In this document: positions 34,620 through 43,287 of the stretch, piece after piece
How positions within the stretch are numbered: position 1 is the stretch's first letter
Layout of the letters: every line of letters begins with the position of its first letter
Source of the DNA: Nocardioides rotundus
GTDB taxonomy: Bacteria; Actinomycetota; Actinomycetes; Propionibacteriales; Nocardioidaceae
Assembly (NCBI RefSeq): GCF_019931675.1
Contig: NZ_CP082922.1
Location: 3,301,001-3,365,000 of the forward strand
Length of the DNA: 64,000 bases
Reading direction: 5' to 3'
The notes under the pieces: model-generated
Databases searched by the model: none
What the model was told of the DNA's origin: nothing
What the model saw: the letters and a program-made list of their open reading frames with translations, nothing else
Position numbers and translations under genes: made by a program

Positions 34620-35416
34620 CCGGCCGCCTCCGCCGAGGGGCCCAGGTGGAGGCGGGCGAACTCCAGCGACTCCCGCAGCTCCTCCGCGCGCTCCGAGCGG
34701 CCGGGGCAGCGGCGGGTGTTGATCTCGAGCACGACGTTGCCGTCGAAGCCCCGCTCGGCCAGCCGCCGGCACACCGCGGAGGCCCGCATCCGCCCGCGGC
34801 CGGGTACCAGGTGCTCGTCGCGCGGCGAGCCGCTGCCGTCGGTCAGGTGCACGTGCCGCAGCCGCGAGCCCATCCGCTCGCTCATCGCGAGCGCGTCCTG
34901 GCGGGCGACGGCCGCATGGGACAGGTCGAGGGTCATGTTGGCGTAGTCCTCCCCCGACGGGTCGATCCCGGGGAGGTACATCTGCATCGACCGGCGCGCG
35001 GCGGCCCGCCAGGGGTACATGTTCTCCACGGCGAAGGCGAGCCCGGTGGAGGCCTCCAACGCGGCGATGCCCTCGACGAAGCCGGCGGCGTACTCCTTCT
35101 GCCAACGGAACGGCGGGTGCACCACGACCACGTCAGCGCCCACCTCGGCGGCCATCTCCGCGGAGCGCTCCAGCTTGCCCCAGGGCTCGAGCCCCCACAC
35201 CCGCTGGGTGAAGAGCAGGCAGGGAGCGTGCACGGCGCAGACCGGGACGCCGGACTGCTCGACGAGGCGGCGTACGGCGGGGATCTGCTGGCTGGTGGCG
35301 TCGATGCCGACCATCACCTCCACCGCGTCGTAGCCGAGCTCGGCGGCGTAGGCGAAGGCGTGCTCGGTGGACTCGGGGTAGACCGACGCCGTGGACAGCC
35401 CGATCGGCGCCGTCAT
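34616..35416 (-). CDS. sugar phosphate isomerase/epimerase (AP endonuclease 2-like TIM barrel)
   Basis: 266 residues. TIM-barrel features: IGLSTASVYPESTEHAFAYA at the start, VPVCAVHAPCLLFTQRVWG, VVVVHPPFRWQ, AFAVENMYPW, MTLDLSHAAV, LRHVHLTDGSG and GNVVLEINTRRCP, with the metal-binding Glu/Asp/His set of the xylose isomerase-like group. Actinobacterial homologues commonly sit next to Ppx/GppA, as here. The substrate is unknown. ATG at 35416 overlaps the Ppx stop by one base. Confidence 0.85.
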   Translation of the reverse strand: MTAPIGLSTASVYPESTEHAFAYAAELGYDAVEVMVGIDATSQQIPAVRRLVEQSGVPVCAVHAPCLLFTQRVWGLEPWGKLERSAEMAAEVGADVVVVHPPFRWQKEYAAGFVEGIAALEASTGLAFAVENMYPWRAAARRSMQMYLPGIDPSGEDYANMTLDLSHAAVARQDALAMSERMGSRLRHVHLTDGSGSPRDEHLVPGRGRMRASAVCRRLAERGFDGNVVLEINTRRCPGRSERAEELRESLEFARLHLGPSAEAAG

Positions 35417-36351
35417 CAACCCAGGACCGAGAGCTGGTCGAGCCGCTCGAGGATCACGCCCTCGCGCAGCGCCCACGGGCAGATCTCCAGCTCGGGCAGG
35501 TCGAAGATGTCCATGCACGCCTCGGCCACGAGCGCGCCCGGCACGATCTGGTGCGCGCGGCTGGCCGAGACCCCGGGCAGCTCGCGCAGCTCGTCCAGGC
35601 TCATCGCGACCAGCTTGGGGATCCACCGGGATAGGTCCGCCAGCCCGAGGCTGCGAGGCACGAGCGGCCCCTCGGAGGAGGGGGCGGCACCGCAGATCCG
35701 GGCCAGCGAGCGGAACGTCTTCGACGTGGCCGCGGCCCGGTCGGGGGCGCCGTTGCGCAGCAGGTGCCCGGCGTCGCGGGCGATGTCGGCGCGGATCTGC
35801 TTGCGCAGCTCGCGCACCACGCCCTCGTCCGCGGAGCCCGAGCCGAACCACTGCCGAGCCAGCCGGGCCGCGCCCAGCGGCATCGACCAGGCGACGTCGG
35901 GGGCCTCGTCGCTGCCGGCCGCGATCTCCAAGGAGCCGCCACCGATGTCGAAGACCGCCAGCCGGCCGGCGGACCAGCCGAACCACCGGCGTACTGCCAG
36001 GAAGGTCAGCCGCGCCTCGTCCTCGCCGCTGAGCACCGCGATCGCGACGCCGGTCGCGTCCTGCACGTGCTGCAGCACCTCGTCGGAGTTCGCCGAGTCG
36101 CGGATCGCCGAGGTGGCGAACCCCAGCATCTCCTCGCAGCCCTTCTCCTCGGCCACCTCGATCGCCGAGGCGACGAAGTCGGTCAGCGCGTCCACGCCGC
36201 TCGTGCTGACGGCGCCGTCCGCGTCGAGGTGCTCGGCCAGCCGCAGCCGCTCCTTGTGGGAGTACGCCGGCAGCGGCGCGGCGCCGCCGTGCGCGTCGAC
36301 CACGAGCAGATGCCCCGTGTTGGAGCCGATGTCCAGAACGCCCAGGCGCAT
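35416..36351 (-). CDS. Ppx/GppA exopolyphosphatase family protein
   Basis: 311 residues. The ASKHA phosphatase motifs are [19 protein letters not shown] and [20 protein letters not shown], with [20 protein letters not shown] in the C-terminal half. It hydrolyses polyphosphate or pppGpp, or binds these; short actinobacterial members (Ppx1 type) are exopolyphosphatases. ATG 36351 has TACCGT six bases upstream (leaderless). First gene of a ppx-isomerase-tetR unit. Confidence 0.88.
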   Translation of the reverse strand: MRLGVLDIGSNTGHLLVVDAHGGAAPLPAYSHKERLRLAEHLDADGAVSTSGVDALTDFVASAIEVAEEKGCEEMLGFATSAIRDSANSDEVLQHVQDATGVAIAVLSGEDEARLTFLAVRRWFGWSAGRLAVFDIGGGSLEIAAGSDEAPDVAWSMPLGAARLARQWFGSGSADEGVVRELRKQIRADIARDAGHLLRNGAPDRAAATSKTFRSLARICGAAPSSEGPLVPRSLGLADLSRWIPKLVAMSLDELRELPGVSASRAHQIVPGALVAEACMDIFDLPELEICPWALREGVILERLDQLSVLG

Positions 36352-36357
36352 GGGAGC

Positions 36358-36363
36358 ACGGTA
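36358..36363 (-). promoter_or_regulatory. -10 box of the ppx operon
   Basis: TACCGT on the minus strand six bases before the ATG at 36351. Confidence 0.45.
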
Positions 36364-36381
36364 ACCCGCCCGGGGCGCACC

Positions 36382-36387
36382 TAGGAT
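36382..36387 (+). promoter_or_regulatory. -10 box of the gene at 36394
   Basis: TAGGAT, then six bases, then GTG 36394. With the ppx box this makes a compact back-to-back promoter pair. Confidence 0.45.
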
Positions 36388-36393
36388 CGACGT

Positions 36394-37176
36394 GTGCCCG
36401 AAGTGTCCCTCGACTTCCCCCGATCCTTCGTGGAGTTCACCGATCCGGCCGACCCGGACCAGGTGTTCCGCTGCGACCTGACCTGGCTCAGCTCGTCCTA
36501 CACCTGCATCTTCGGCGGCGGCTGCGCCGGCATCTACGCCTCCTCCCCGAGCACCGGCTGCTGCACGCTCGGCGCGCACCTGTCGGACAGGGCCGACGAG
36601 AAGCGGGTGGCCGGCTTCGTCGCCCAGCTCACCGACCAGCAGTGGCAGTTCCGCCCCGACCGCAAGCGCGTCACCCGCGCCGACTGGGTCGAGACCGACG
36701 AGGAGGGCGACCGCAAGACGATCGTCGTGGAGTACGACGGCCAGCAGGCCTGCATCTTCCACAACCGCGACGACTTCGCCCCCGAGAACGGTCAGGGCGG
36801 CGCCGGCTGCGCGCTGCACGTGCTGGCGCTGGAGCAGGGGCGGCACCCGTTGGAGACCAAGCCCGACGTGTGCTGGCAGCTGCCGATCCGGCGCGCCTTC
36901 CGCGAGGTCGAGCGGCCCGACGGGACGACGTACACCGAGGTCTCGATCGGCGAGTACGACCGCCGCGGCTGGGGCCCCGGCGGGCACGACCTGGACTGGT
37001 ACTGCACCGGCAACACCGAGGCGCACGTCGCACCGGAGCCGCTCTACCTCGGCAACGCCGCCGAGCTGATCGAGCTGATGGGGCAGCCGGCGTACGACGT
37101 CCTGGCACGGATGTGCGAGGAGCGGCTCGCGGGCGCCCGGCCGGTGGCACCGCACCCCGCCGACCCCGAGGACTGA
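36394..37176 (+). CDS. conserved Cys-rich protein (possible metal-cluster binding), unknown function
   Basis: 260 residues starting at GTG. Conserved-looking cysteines come in order: [68 protein letters not shown] and [12 protein letters not shown]. The pattern recalls the YkgJ/DUF3109 group, which may bind Zn or Fe-S, but the match is only by eye. Actinobacterial relatives are common. It is divergent from ppx. Not recognised beyond this. Confidence 0.55.
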   Translation: MPEVSLDFPRSFVEFTDPADPDQVFRCDLTWLSSSYTCIFGGGCAGIYASSPSTGCCTLGAHLSDRADEKRVAGFVAQLTDQQWQFRPDRKRVTRADWVETDEEGDRKTIVVEYDGQQACIFHNRDDFAPENGQGGAGCALHVLALEQGRHPLETKPDVCWQLPIRRAFREVERPDGTTYTEVSIGEYDRRGWGPGGHDLDWYCTGNTEAHVAPEPLYLGNAAELIELMGQPAYDVLARMCEERLAGARPVAPHPADPED

Positions 37177-37258
37177 CCTCGATCAGGCCAGAGTCTCGAT
37201 GTCAAGAGACCTGGACCCCGATGTCGTGGACGCCACGTACCCGGATGAGAATGCAGCC

Positions 37259-37894
37259 ATGCGTCTGGACCACGTCTCCTTCGCCGCCGGCCCGGATGGT
37301 CTGCAGGCCACCGCGGAGCGTCTCGGCGGCCTCCTGGGCCGGGACTTCGTCGACGGGGGCGTGCACCCCCGCTTCGGCACCCGCAACATGATCCTGCCGC
37401 TCACCAAGGGCACCTACCTCGAGGTCGTCGAGGTGCTCGACCACCCGGCCTCGGACAAGGCGCCGTTCGGCCAGGCGGTCCGCGCCCGCTCCGCTCTCGG
37501 GGGCGGCTGGCTCGGCTGGGTCGTGGCGGTCGACGACCTCGCCCCGATCGAGCAGCGGCTGGGCCGGGAGGCGGTGAAGGGCAACCGCCACCTGCCCGAC
37601 GGCACCGAGCTGCTGTGGAAGCAGATCGGCGTCAACGGCCTGATCGCCGACCCGCAGCTGCCGTTCTTCATCCAGTGGGACAGCCAGGGGATGCACCCGA
37701 GCCAGGACGCGGACGGGGAGTACTCCCTGGACTGCCTGGAGATCGCCGGCGACCCGGGACGGGTCAGCGAGTGGCTCGGCGAGACCGTCGAGGCGCCGCT
37801 GGAGGACGTCAAGGTCGAGTGGGTCGCGCCCAACGGAACCCCCGGTGTGGTCGCCGCGCAGTTCCTGACCCCGCAGGGTCTGGTCCGGATCTGA
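37259..37894 (+). CDS. VOC family protein (glyoxalase-like)
   Basis: 211 residues. It starts RLDHVSFAAGPDGLQATAER and continues GGVHPRFGTRNMILPLTKGT then YLEVVEVLDHP, typical of the Glyoxalase_3 type vicinal-oxygen-chelate fold. The ATG at 37259 gives this standard start. Substrate unknown. The next gene, a methyltransferase, probably begins on a CTG inside the stop of this one. Confidence 0.82.
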   Translation: MRLDHVSFAAGPDGLQATAERLGGLLGRDFVDGGVHPRFGTRNMILPLTKGTYLEVVEVLDHPASDKAPFGQAVRARSALGGGWLGWVVAVDDLAPIEQRLGREAVKGNRHLPDGTELLWKQIGVNGLIADPQLPFFIQWDSQGMHPSQDADGEYSLDCLEIAGDPGRVSEWLGETVEAPLEDVKVEWVAPNGTPGVVAAQFLTPQGLVRI

Positions 37895-38592
37895 CCCGGC
37901 CGCTGCCGGGGGCGGTCCCCAGCCCCAACATCTGGCACCACACCGCCGACTACGAGGTCGAAAACCTCGCCTTCGACCGGGACGGCCTGGTCGAGCAGGC
38001 GATGCTCGGCATCGCCGACTGGGCGGGCCGCGACGTGCTGGACCTCGGCTGCGGCACCGGCTTCCACCTGCCGCGGTTCGCGCTCACCGCGCGCAGCGTG
38101 ACCGGGGTCGAGCCGCACCCCGACCTGGTGGCCCTCGCGCGGCGCCGTACTCGCGCCCTCCCCTCGGTCGGCGTGCTGTCCGGCACCGCCCAGCGGATCC
38201 CGCTGCCCGATTCGACCGCCGACGTCGTGCACGTGCGGTGGGCCTACTTCTTCGGGCCCGGCTGCGAGCCCGGGCTGGCCGAGCTGGACCGGGTCGTGCG
38301 CCGCGGCGGCACCGCGTTCGTCATCGACAACGACCCCACCCGGTCGGTCTTCGGCGCCTGGTTCACCCGCGGCTACCCCCACCTGCCCGCGCCGGAGGAG
38401 GTCGAGCGCTTCTGGTCCACCCACGGCTGGTCGCGTACGCCGGTACTGACGTCGTGGCGCTTCGACTCCCGCGACGACCTCGAGCGCGTGGTCCGGATCG
38501 AGCTGCCCACCGCGACCGCCGAGGAGGTGCTCGCCGTGCACCGGGGCACCGAGGTGGAGTACGCCGTCAACGTCTGGTCCCGCCACTTCTGA
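37891..38592 (+). CDS. class I SAM-dependent methyltransferase
   Basis: 233 residues from the CTG at 37891. SAM motif I VLDLGCGTGFHLPRFALTA, then SVTGVEPHPDLVALARR and STADVVHVRWAYFFGPGCEP. Substrate unknown. No ATG, GTG or TTG lies close before the conserved part (SPNIWHHTADYEVENLA); the only reasonable starts are CTG 37891, which overlaps the TGA of the VOC gene as CTGA, or a second CTG 12 bases later. The domain continues to the stop, so it is not broken. Confidence 0.85.
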   Translation: MTRPLPGAVPSPNIWHHTADYEVENLAFDRDGLVEQAMLGIADWAGRDVLDLGCGTGFHLPRFALTARSVTGVEPHPDLVALARRRTRALPSVGVLSGTAQRIPLPDSTADVVHVRWAYFFGPGCEPGLAELDRVVRRGGTAFVIDNDPTRSVFGAWFTRGYPHLPAPEEVERFWSTHGWSRTPVLTSWRFDSRDDLERVVRIELPTATAEEVLAVHRGTEVEYAVNVWSRHF

Positions 38593-38607
38593 CCCCCACC
38601 CTGCCGA

Positions 38608-38672
38608 GCCGGCGCTACTTCACCCCGAGTCGGCGCCAGTTCACCGCGCGTTCGGGCCGGCGCCACTCGACG
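38608..38672. repeat. three imperfect direct repeats
   Basis: GCCGGCGCTACTTCACC (38608-38624), GTCGGCGCCAGTTCACC (38629-38645) and GCCGGCGCCACTCGACG (38656-38672), spaced 21 and 27 bases. They lie in the 134-base gap between the methyltransferase and the secreted EEP protein, ahead of the latter. They could be regulator sites or a dispersed genomic repeat. A GGCGCC palindrome is inside the second and third copies. Confidence 0.55.
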
Positions 38673-38726
38673 ATGCTGGGCTGTCCTCGACTCCAACCCG
38701 GGAGTCCCGACCAGGACGGATCACTC

Positions 38727-39587
38727 GTGCGCCTCTCTCGCCTGCTGCTCGTCGTCGTCTCGCTCGCTCTCGGCCTCACCCTGGCGGTCGCGCCGGCCCA
38801 GGCGGCGAGCGGACCGCCCGAGCGGCAGGTGGACCTGCAGGTGATGAGCTACAACATGCGGCACGGCGAGGGCGTCGACGGCGTGCTCGACCTGGACCGG
38901 ATCGCCGGCGAGATCCGCGACTCCGGTGCCGAGGTGGTCGCGCTGCAGGAGGTGGACAACAACTGGGGCGCGCGCAGCGACTACGCCGACCAGGCCAAGG
39001 AGCTCGCGGACCGGCTCGGTTGGGACTACGCCTACGCCGCCAACCTCGACCTGGACCCGCTGCCGGGTGAGACGAAGCGGCGGCAGTACGGCACCGCCGT
39101 ACTGAGCCGCTATCCGATCCTCTCCTCGCGCAACCATCTGCTGACCAACATCGAGTACCCCGAGCGGCCGACCGAGCAGCGCGGCCTGCTGGAGACGGTG
39201 GTCAACGTGCGCGGCGCCCACGTCTCGGTGCTCAACACCCACCTGGACCACCAGCGAGCCGAGCAGCGCATCTCCCAGGTCCGGGAGATCCTGGCGATCA
39301 CCGACCGGATCTCCCGACCCACCGTGTTGATGGGCGACCTCAACGCGCTGCCCGACACCACCGAGGTGCGGATGCTGACGCCGGGCAGGTTCGTCGACGC
39401 GTTCGCCGGCCGCACCGATGCCGACACCTACCCCGCGGAGGCCCCGGACCGCCGGATCGACTACATCCTGGGGAGCAACGAGGTGACCTTCTCCGGCGCG
39501 AGACTGCTCACCAGTCAGGCCTCGGACCACCTGCCGCTGCTGGCGACCGCCTCCTTCACCAAGGTGCCCAACGGTCGCAACCGCTGA
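38727..39587 (+). CDS. secreted endonuclease/exonuclease/phosphatase family protein
   Basis: 286 residues. Signal peptide RLSRLLLVVVSLALGLTLAV with an AQA-type cleavage site. EEP catalytic motifs: LQVMSYNMRHGEG, EVVALQEVDNNWG, VLNTHLDHQRAEQR, VLMGDLNALPDTTEV and ASDHLPLLATASF. It is a metal-dependent phosphodiesterase acting outside the cell, perhaps on lipids or nucleic acids; substrate unknown. The GTG at 38727 gives the signal peptide. Confidence 0.88.
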   Translation: MRLSRLLLVVVSLALGLTLAVAPAQAASGPPERQVDLQVMSYNMRHGEGVDGVLDLDRIAGEIRDSGAEVVALQEVDNNWGARSDYADQAKELADRLGWDYAYAANLDLDPLPGETKRRQYGTAVLSRYPILSSRNHLLTNIEYPERPTEQRGLLETVVNVRGAHVSVLNTHLDHQRAEQRISQVREILAITDRISRPTVLMGDLNALPDTTEVRMLTPGRFVDAFAGRTDADTYPAEAPDRRIDYILGSNEVTFSGARLLTSQASDHLPLLATASFTKVPNGRNR

Positions 39588-39593
39588 CCCGGC

Positions 39594-40634
39594 TCAGCTG
39601 GTGCCCCGGATCGAGAGGGTCGGCTCGAGCAGCACACCCTCGGCGGGAAGCCGGGGGGTGGCGAGCAGCCCGGAGAGGGCGTGGACCACCTCGACCGCGG
39701 CGGCCTCCAGCGGCTGGCGCACCGAGGTGAGTCCGGGCGGCGCCACCTGGGCGACCTGGGAGTCGTCGAACCCGGCCACGGCGACCTGCGTGCCCGGCGC
39801 GATCTGGCGCCACCACAGCTCCTGCATGACGCCCATGGCCAGGGTGTCGGAGGCACAGACGAACGCGGTGGGCGCGACCCCGGGCGACTGGTCGAGCAGG
39901 CGCCCCGCGGCCACCCGCCCGGCCTCCAGCGTGTCCTCGACGCGTACGGCGAGCCCGGTGGTCGCAAGCCCGTCGGCGTCCATCACCCGCTGCCAGCCGG
40001 CGCGGCGGTCCTCGCCCAGGTGGGAGTCGGCGCGCCATCCGAGCCACGCGATCCGCTCGTGCCCCTTGGCCCGCAGGTGCTCGGTCGCCAGCGCCGTGCC
40101 GGCGGCGCCGTCCACATCCACCCAGGGATGACCGGCGTCGGGGTGGTCCCACGGCCGGCCGAAGGCGACGAACGGGGCGCCCTGGTCCTCCAGGGCGACG
40201 GCCTGCGGGTTGCCGAGGTAGGTGTCGGTGACGACGAAGGCGTCGACCGCGGTGGCGCGCAGGAGGGCGTCGTACCCCCCGACCGGCTCCTCGTCGTCGG
40301 CGGCGAACAACAGCACGTGGTAGCCCGCCTCGTTGGTCGCCTCGACCAACGAGTGCACGAAGCGGTCCATGGCCGCGTTGGCGGTGCCCTCCTGAGCGGG
40401 GGCGAAGCGCATGCCGATCAGGTGGGAGGCCCGCGTGCGCAGGTTCCGCGCGGCGCGGTTGGGCTGGTAGCCGAGCTCGGCGATGGTGGCCCGGACCCGT
40501 TCCAGGGTGTCCGAGCGCAGCAGCTCGGGGTTGTTGATCGCGTTGGACACGGTCTGGCGGGAGACTCCTGCCCGCTCGGCGACGTCGGCGAGCGTGGGCG
40601 CCGCGCTCTGGAACGCGCGCCGAGTGCTGGCCAT
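39594..40634 (-). CDS. LacI family transcriptional regulator
   Basis: 346 residues. HTH APTLADVAERAGVSRQTVSN then AINNPELLRSDTLERV; hinge AELGYQPNRAARNLRTRAS; C-terminal periplasmic-binding fold with FVAFGRPWDHPD and VAVAGFDDSQVAQVAPPGLT. The ATG at 40634 has GGGGGAG upstream. A perfect palindrome just upstream is a probable autoregulatory operator. No sugar transporter or enzyme lies beside it, so its target genes must be elsewhere. Confidence 0.92.
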   Translation of the reverse strand: MASTRRAFQSAAPTLADVAERAGVSRQTVSNAINNPELLRSDTLERVRATIAELGYQPNRAARNLRTRASHLIGMRFAPAQEGTANAAMDRFVHSLVEATNEAGYHVLLFAADDEEPVGGYDALLRATAVDAFVVTDTYLGNPQAVALEDQGAPFVAFGRPWDHPDAGHPWVDVDGAAGTALATEHLRAKGHERIAWLGWRADSHLGEDRRAGWQRVMDADGLATTGLAVRVEDTLEAGRVAAGRLLDQSPGVAPTAFVCASDTLAMGVMQELWWRQIAPGTQVAVAGFDDSQVAQVAPPGLTSVRQPLEAAAVEVVHALSGLLATPRLPAEGVLLEPTLSIRGTS

Positions 40635-40654
40635 GACTCCCCCACGAGTACTTC

Positions 40655-40666
40655 TGGAACGTTCCA
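40655..40666. promoter_or_regulatory. LacI-type operator upstream of the lacI-family gene
   Basis: TGGAACGTTCCA, a perfect 12-base palindrome with a central CG as in LacI/GalR sites. It begins 21 bases before the ATG, so it would block the promoter or its own transcription. Confidence 0.7.
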
Positions 40667-40712
40667 ATCACCATACCCCAGATGCCGTCCGAGTGATGTC
40701 GGCGCCGTGGCC

Positions 40713-40718
40713 TAGCGT
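40713..40718 (+). promoter_or_regulatory. -10 box of radA
   Basis: TAGCGT seven bases before the ATG 40726; leaderless arrangement. Confidence 0.45.
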
Positions 40719-40725
40719 CCTCGTC

Positions 40726-42114
40726 ATGGCCCGAACCTCCGCCGCCCGATCCCGCCCCACCTACCGCTGCTCCGAGTGCGGTCATCAGGTGCCCAAGTGG
40801 GTCGGCCGCTGCCCGGAGTGCCAGACCTGGGGGTCGATCGCGGAGACCGCGGCGCCCGGCATGCGTGCCGCGTCGGCCTCCCCGGTGACCGCCCCGGCCG
40901 TCCCGATCGGCCAGGTGGCGGTCGAGGCCTCGCGCTCCCGGACCAGCGGCGAGCCGGAGCTGGACCGGGTGCTGGGCGGCGGGCTGGTCCCCGGCGCCGC
41001 CATCCTGCTCGCCGGCGAGCCCGGCGTCGGCAAGTCCACCCTGCTGCTCGAGGTCGCGGCGCAGACCGCCCGGCGCGCCACGGTCCTCTACGTCACCGGC
41101 GAGGAGTCGGCGTCCCAGGTGCGGCTCCGGGCGGACCGGACCGGCAGCGTCCAGGACGGGCTCTACCTCGCCGCCGAGACCGACCTGGGGGCGGTGCTGA
41201 CCCACATCGAGACCGTGCAGCCGCAGCTGCTGGTGATCGACTCGGTGCAGACCCTGGCCGCCACCGGCGTCGACGGGGTGCCCGGGGGCGTCACCCAGGT
41301 CAAGGAGGTCGCCGCCGCGCTGGTGCGGGTCGCCAAGACCCACAACATCGCCACCATCCTGGTCGGGCACGTCACCAAGGACGGCACCATCGCCGGGCCG
41401 CGGGTGCTGGAGCACCTGGTCGACGTGGTGCTGCACTTCGAGGGCGACCGCAACACCCGCTTCCGGATGCTCCGGGCCATGAAGAACCGCTTCGGCCCGG
41501 TCGACGAGGTGGGCTGCTTCGACCTGGGCGCGGAGGGGATCACCGCGGTCACCGACCCGACCGGGCTGTTCGTGGAGAACCACCAGCAGCAGGTCGCCGG
41601 CACCTGTGTCGCGGTGTCGATGGAGGGCCGCCGGCCGATGCTGGCCGAGGTCCAGGCCCTGGTCGCGCCCACGGCGTCGGAGCGGCCGCGCCGCACCACC
41701 TCGGGGGTCGACTCCTCCCGGGTGGCGATGGTCCTCGCCGTCCTGCAGCAGCACTGCGGCATCCGGCTGCACAGCCACGACGTGTTCGTCTCCACCGTCG
41801 GCGGTGCCCGGGTGCACGAGCCGGGGGCCGACCTGGCGATCGCGGTGGCCATCGCCAGCGCGACCCACGGCGTCCCCCCGCCGCGCAGCGTCGTCGCCAT
41901 GGGGGAGATCGGGCTGGCCGGCGAGCTGCGCAAGGTGCGCGACCTGCAGCAGCGGGTCGCGGAGGCCTCGCGCCTGGGCTTCGGCACCGCCGTCGTGCCG
42001 GGGCGTCCCGGCACCGGCCCCGGCCGGCTCAAGGAGCCCCCGGCCGACGAGATCCGGGTGCTGGACGTGGTCGACGTGCCCGGCGCACTGCGCCTGCTCA
42101 ACCTGGCGCGCTGA
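40726..42114 (+). CDS. radA: DNA repair protein RadA
   Basis: 462 residues. N-terminal zinc finger YRCSECGHQVPKWVGRCPEC; RecA-like core with Walker A AGEPGVGKSTLLLEVA, Walker B QLLVIDSVQTL and the RadA-specific MKNRFGPVDEVG; C-terminal Lon-like domain (AIAVAIASATHGVPPPRSVV). It processes recombination intermediates, a DnaB-like helicase. It is followed by disA in the same direction 63 bases on; radA and disA are neighbours in many Gram-positives, and RadA is reported to inhibit DisA. Confidence 0.95.
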   Translation: MARTSAARSRPTYRCSECGHQVPKWVGRCPECQTWGSIAETAAPGMRAASASPVTAPAVPIGQVAVEASRSRTSGEPELDRVLGGGLVPGAAILLAGEPGVGKSTLLLEVAAQTARRATVLYVTGEESASQVRLRADRTGSVQDGLYLAAETDLGAVLTHIETVQPQLLVIDSVQTLAATGVDGVPGGVTQVKEVAAALVRVAKTHNIATILVGHVTKDGTIAGPRVLEHLVDVVLHFEGDRNTRFRMLRAMKNRFGPVDEVGCFDLGAEGITAVTDPTGLFVENHQQQVAGTCVAVSMEGRRPMLAEVQALVAPTASERPRRTTSGVDSSRVAMVLAVLQQHCGIRLHSHDVFVSTVGGARVHEPGADLAIAVAIASATHGVPPPRSVVAMGEIGLAGELRKVRDLQQRVAEASRLGFGTAVVPGRPGTGPGRLKEPPADEIRVLDVVDVPGALRLLNLAR

Positions 42115-42177
42115 CCCCCTAGACTGGCGCGACGCGGCCCGGAGGACGGGTCGCCTCGTCACACCCGGGAGTGTTGA

Positions 42178-43275
42178 GTGGCCAGCATCGAGCGCTCGGA
42201 CGCCGCGCTGCACCTGCGCGCCACCCTGGCCACGATCGCGCCCGGGACCGCCCTGCGCGACGGCCTGGAGCGGATCCTGCGCGGCCGCACCGGAGCGCTC
42301 ATCGTGCTCGGTCACGACAAGGTGGTCGAGCAGATGGCGACCGGCGGCTTCGTCCTCGACGTCCCGTTCACCGCGACCGGCCTGCGCGAGCTGGCCAAGA
42401 TGGACGGCGCGATCATCCTGGACAAGGACGCCAACCGGATCCTGCGGGCCGCCGTCCACCTGATGCCCGACCCGTCCATCGCGACCGAGGAGACCGGCAC
42501 CCGGCACCGCACCGCCGACCGGGTCGCCCGGCAGACCAGGCTGCCGGTGATCTCGGTGTCGCAGTCGATGCAGATCATCGCCGCCTACGTCGGCGAGACC
42601 CGGCACGTCCTGGAGGACTCCGGCCAGATCCTCTCCCGCGCCAACCAGGCGCTGGCCACGTTGGAGCGCTACAAGCTACGGCTGGACGAGGTCTCCTCGA
42701 CCCTCTCGGCGCTGGAGATCGAGGACCTGGTCACCGTCCGCGACGTCGCGGTGGTGGCCCAGCGGCTGGAGATGGTCACCCGGATCGCCCGGGAGATCGA
42801 GGACTACGTGCTCGAGCTCGGCACCGACGGACGGCTGCTGTCGCTCCAGCTGGAGGAGCTGGTCACCGGGGTCGACGCCGAGCGCGAGCTGGTGATCCGC
42901 GACTACCTTCCCTCGGCGACCCGTCGTGCCGAGGCCGCGGAGTCCACCGACGCCCTCCTGGCCCGGCTCGGCGCCCTGTCCTCGACCGAGCTGGTCGACG
43001 TTGCCCTGGTCGCCCGGGTGCTCGGGCTGGCCACCTCCGACCATCTCGACGGTGCGGTCGCGCCTCGCGGCTACCGTCTGCTGGCGAAGGTGCCACGGCT
43101 GCCGGCGACCGTGGTGGAGCGCCTGGTCACCCACTTCGACACCCTGCAGAAGCTGCTCTCGGCCGGCATCGACGACCTGCAGACGGTCGAGGGCGTGGGC
43201 GAGCAGCGGGCCCAGTCCGTGCGCGAGGGCCTCTCCCGGCTGGCCGAGTCCAGCATCCTCGAGCGCTACGTCTGA
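42178..43275 (+). CDS. disA: DNA integrity scanning protein DisA (diadenylate cyclase)
   Basis: 365 residues. It makes c-di-AMP from two ATP and monitors DNA branches. The DAC domain has the catalytic KMDGAIILD (DGA at residues 76-78) and RHRTA (111-115); then a linker and a C-terminal HhH domain (GIDDLQTVEGVGEQRAQSV). GTG 42178 is the start. TAGACT at 42120-42125 may be its own -10. No c-di-AMP riboswitch was found in the window. Confidence 0.95.
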   Translation: MASIERSDAALHLRATLATIAPGTALRDGLERILRGRTGALIVLGHDKVVEQMATGGFVLDVPFTATGLRELAKMDGAIILDKDANRILRAAVHLMPDPSIATEETGTRHRTADRVARQTRLPVISVSQSMQIIAAYVGETRHVLEDSGQILSRANQALATLERYKLRLDEVSSTLSALEIEDLVTVRDVAVVAQRLEMVTRIAREIEDYVLELGTDGRLLSLQLEELVTGVDAERELVIRDYLPSATRRAEAAESTDALLARLGALSSTELVDVALVARVLGLATSDHLDGAVAPRGYRLLAKVPRLPATVVERLVTHFDTLQKLLSAGIDDLQTVEGVGEQRAQSVREGLSRLAESSILERYV

Positions 43276-43287
43276 GCCCGCTCGGCG

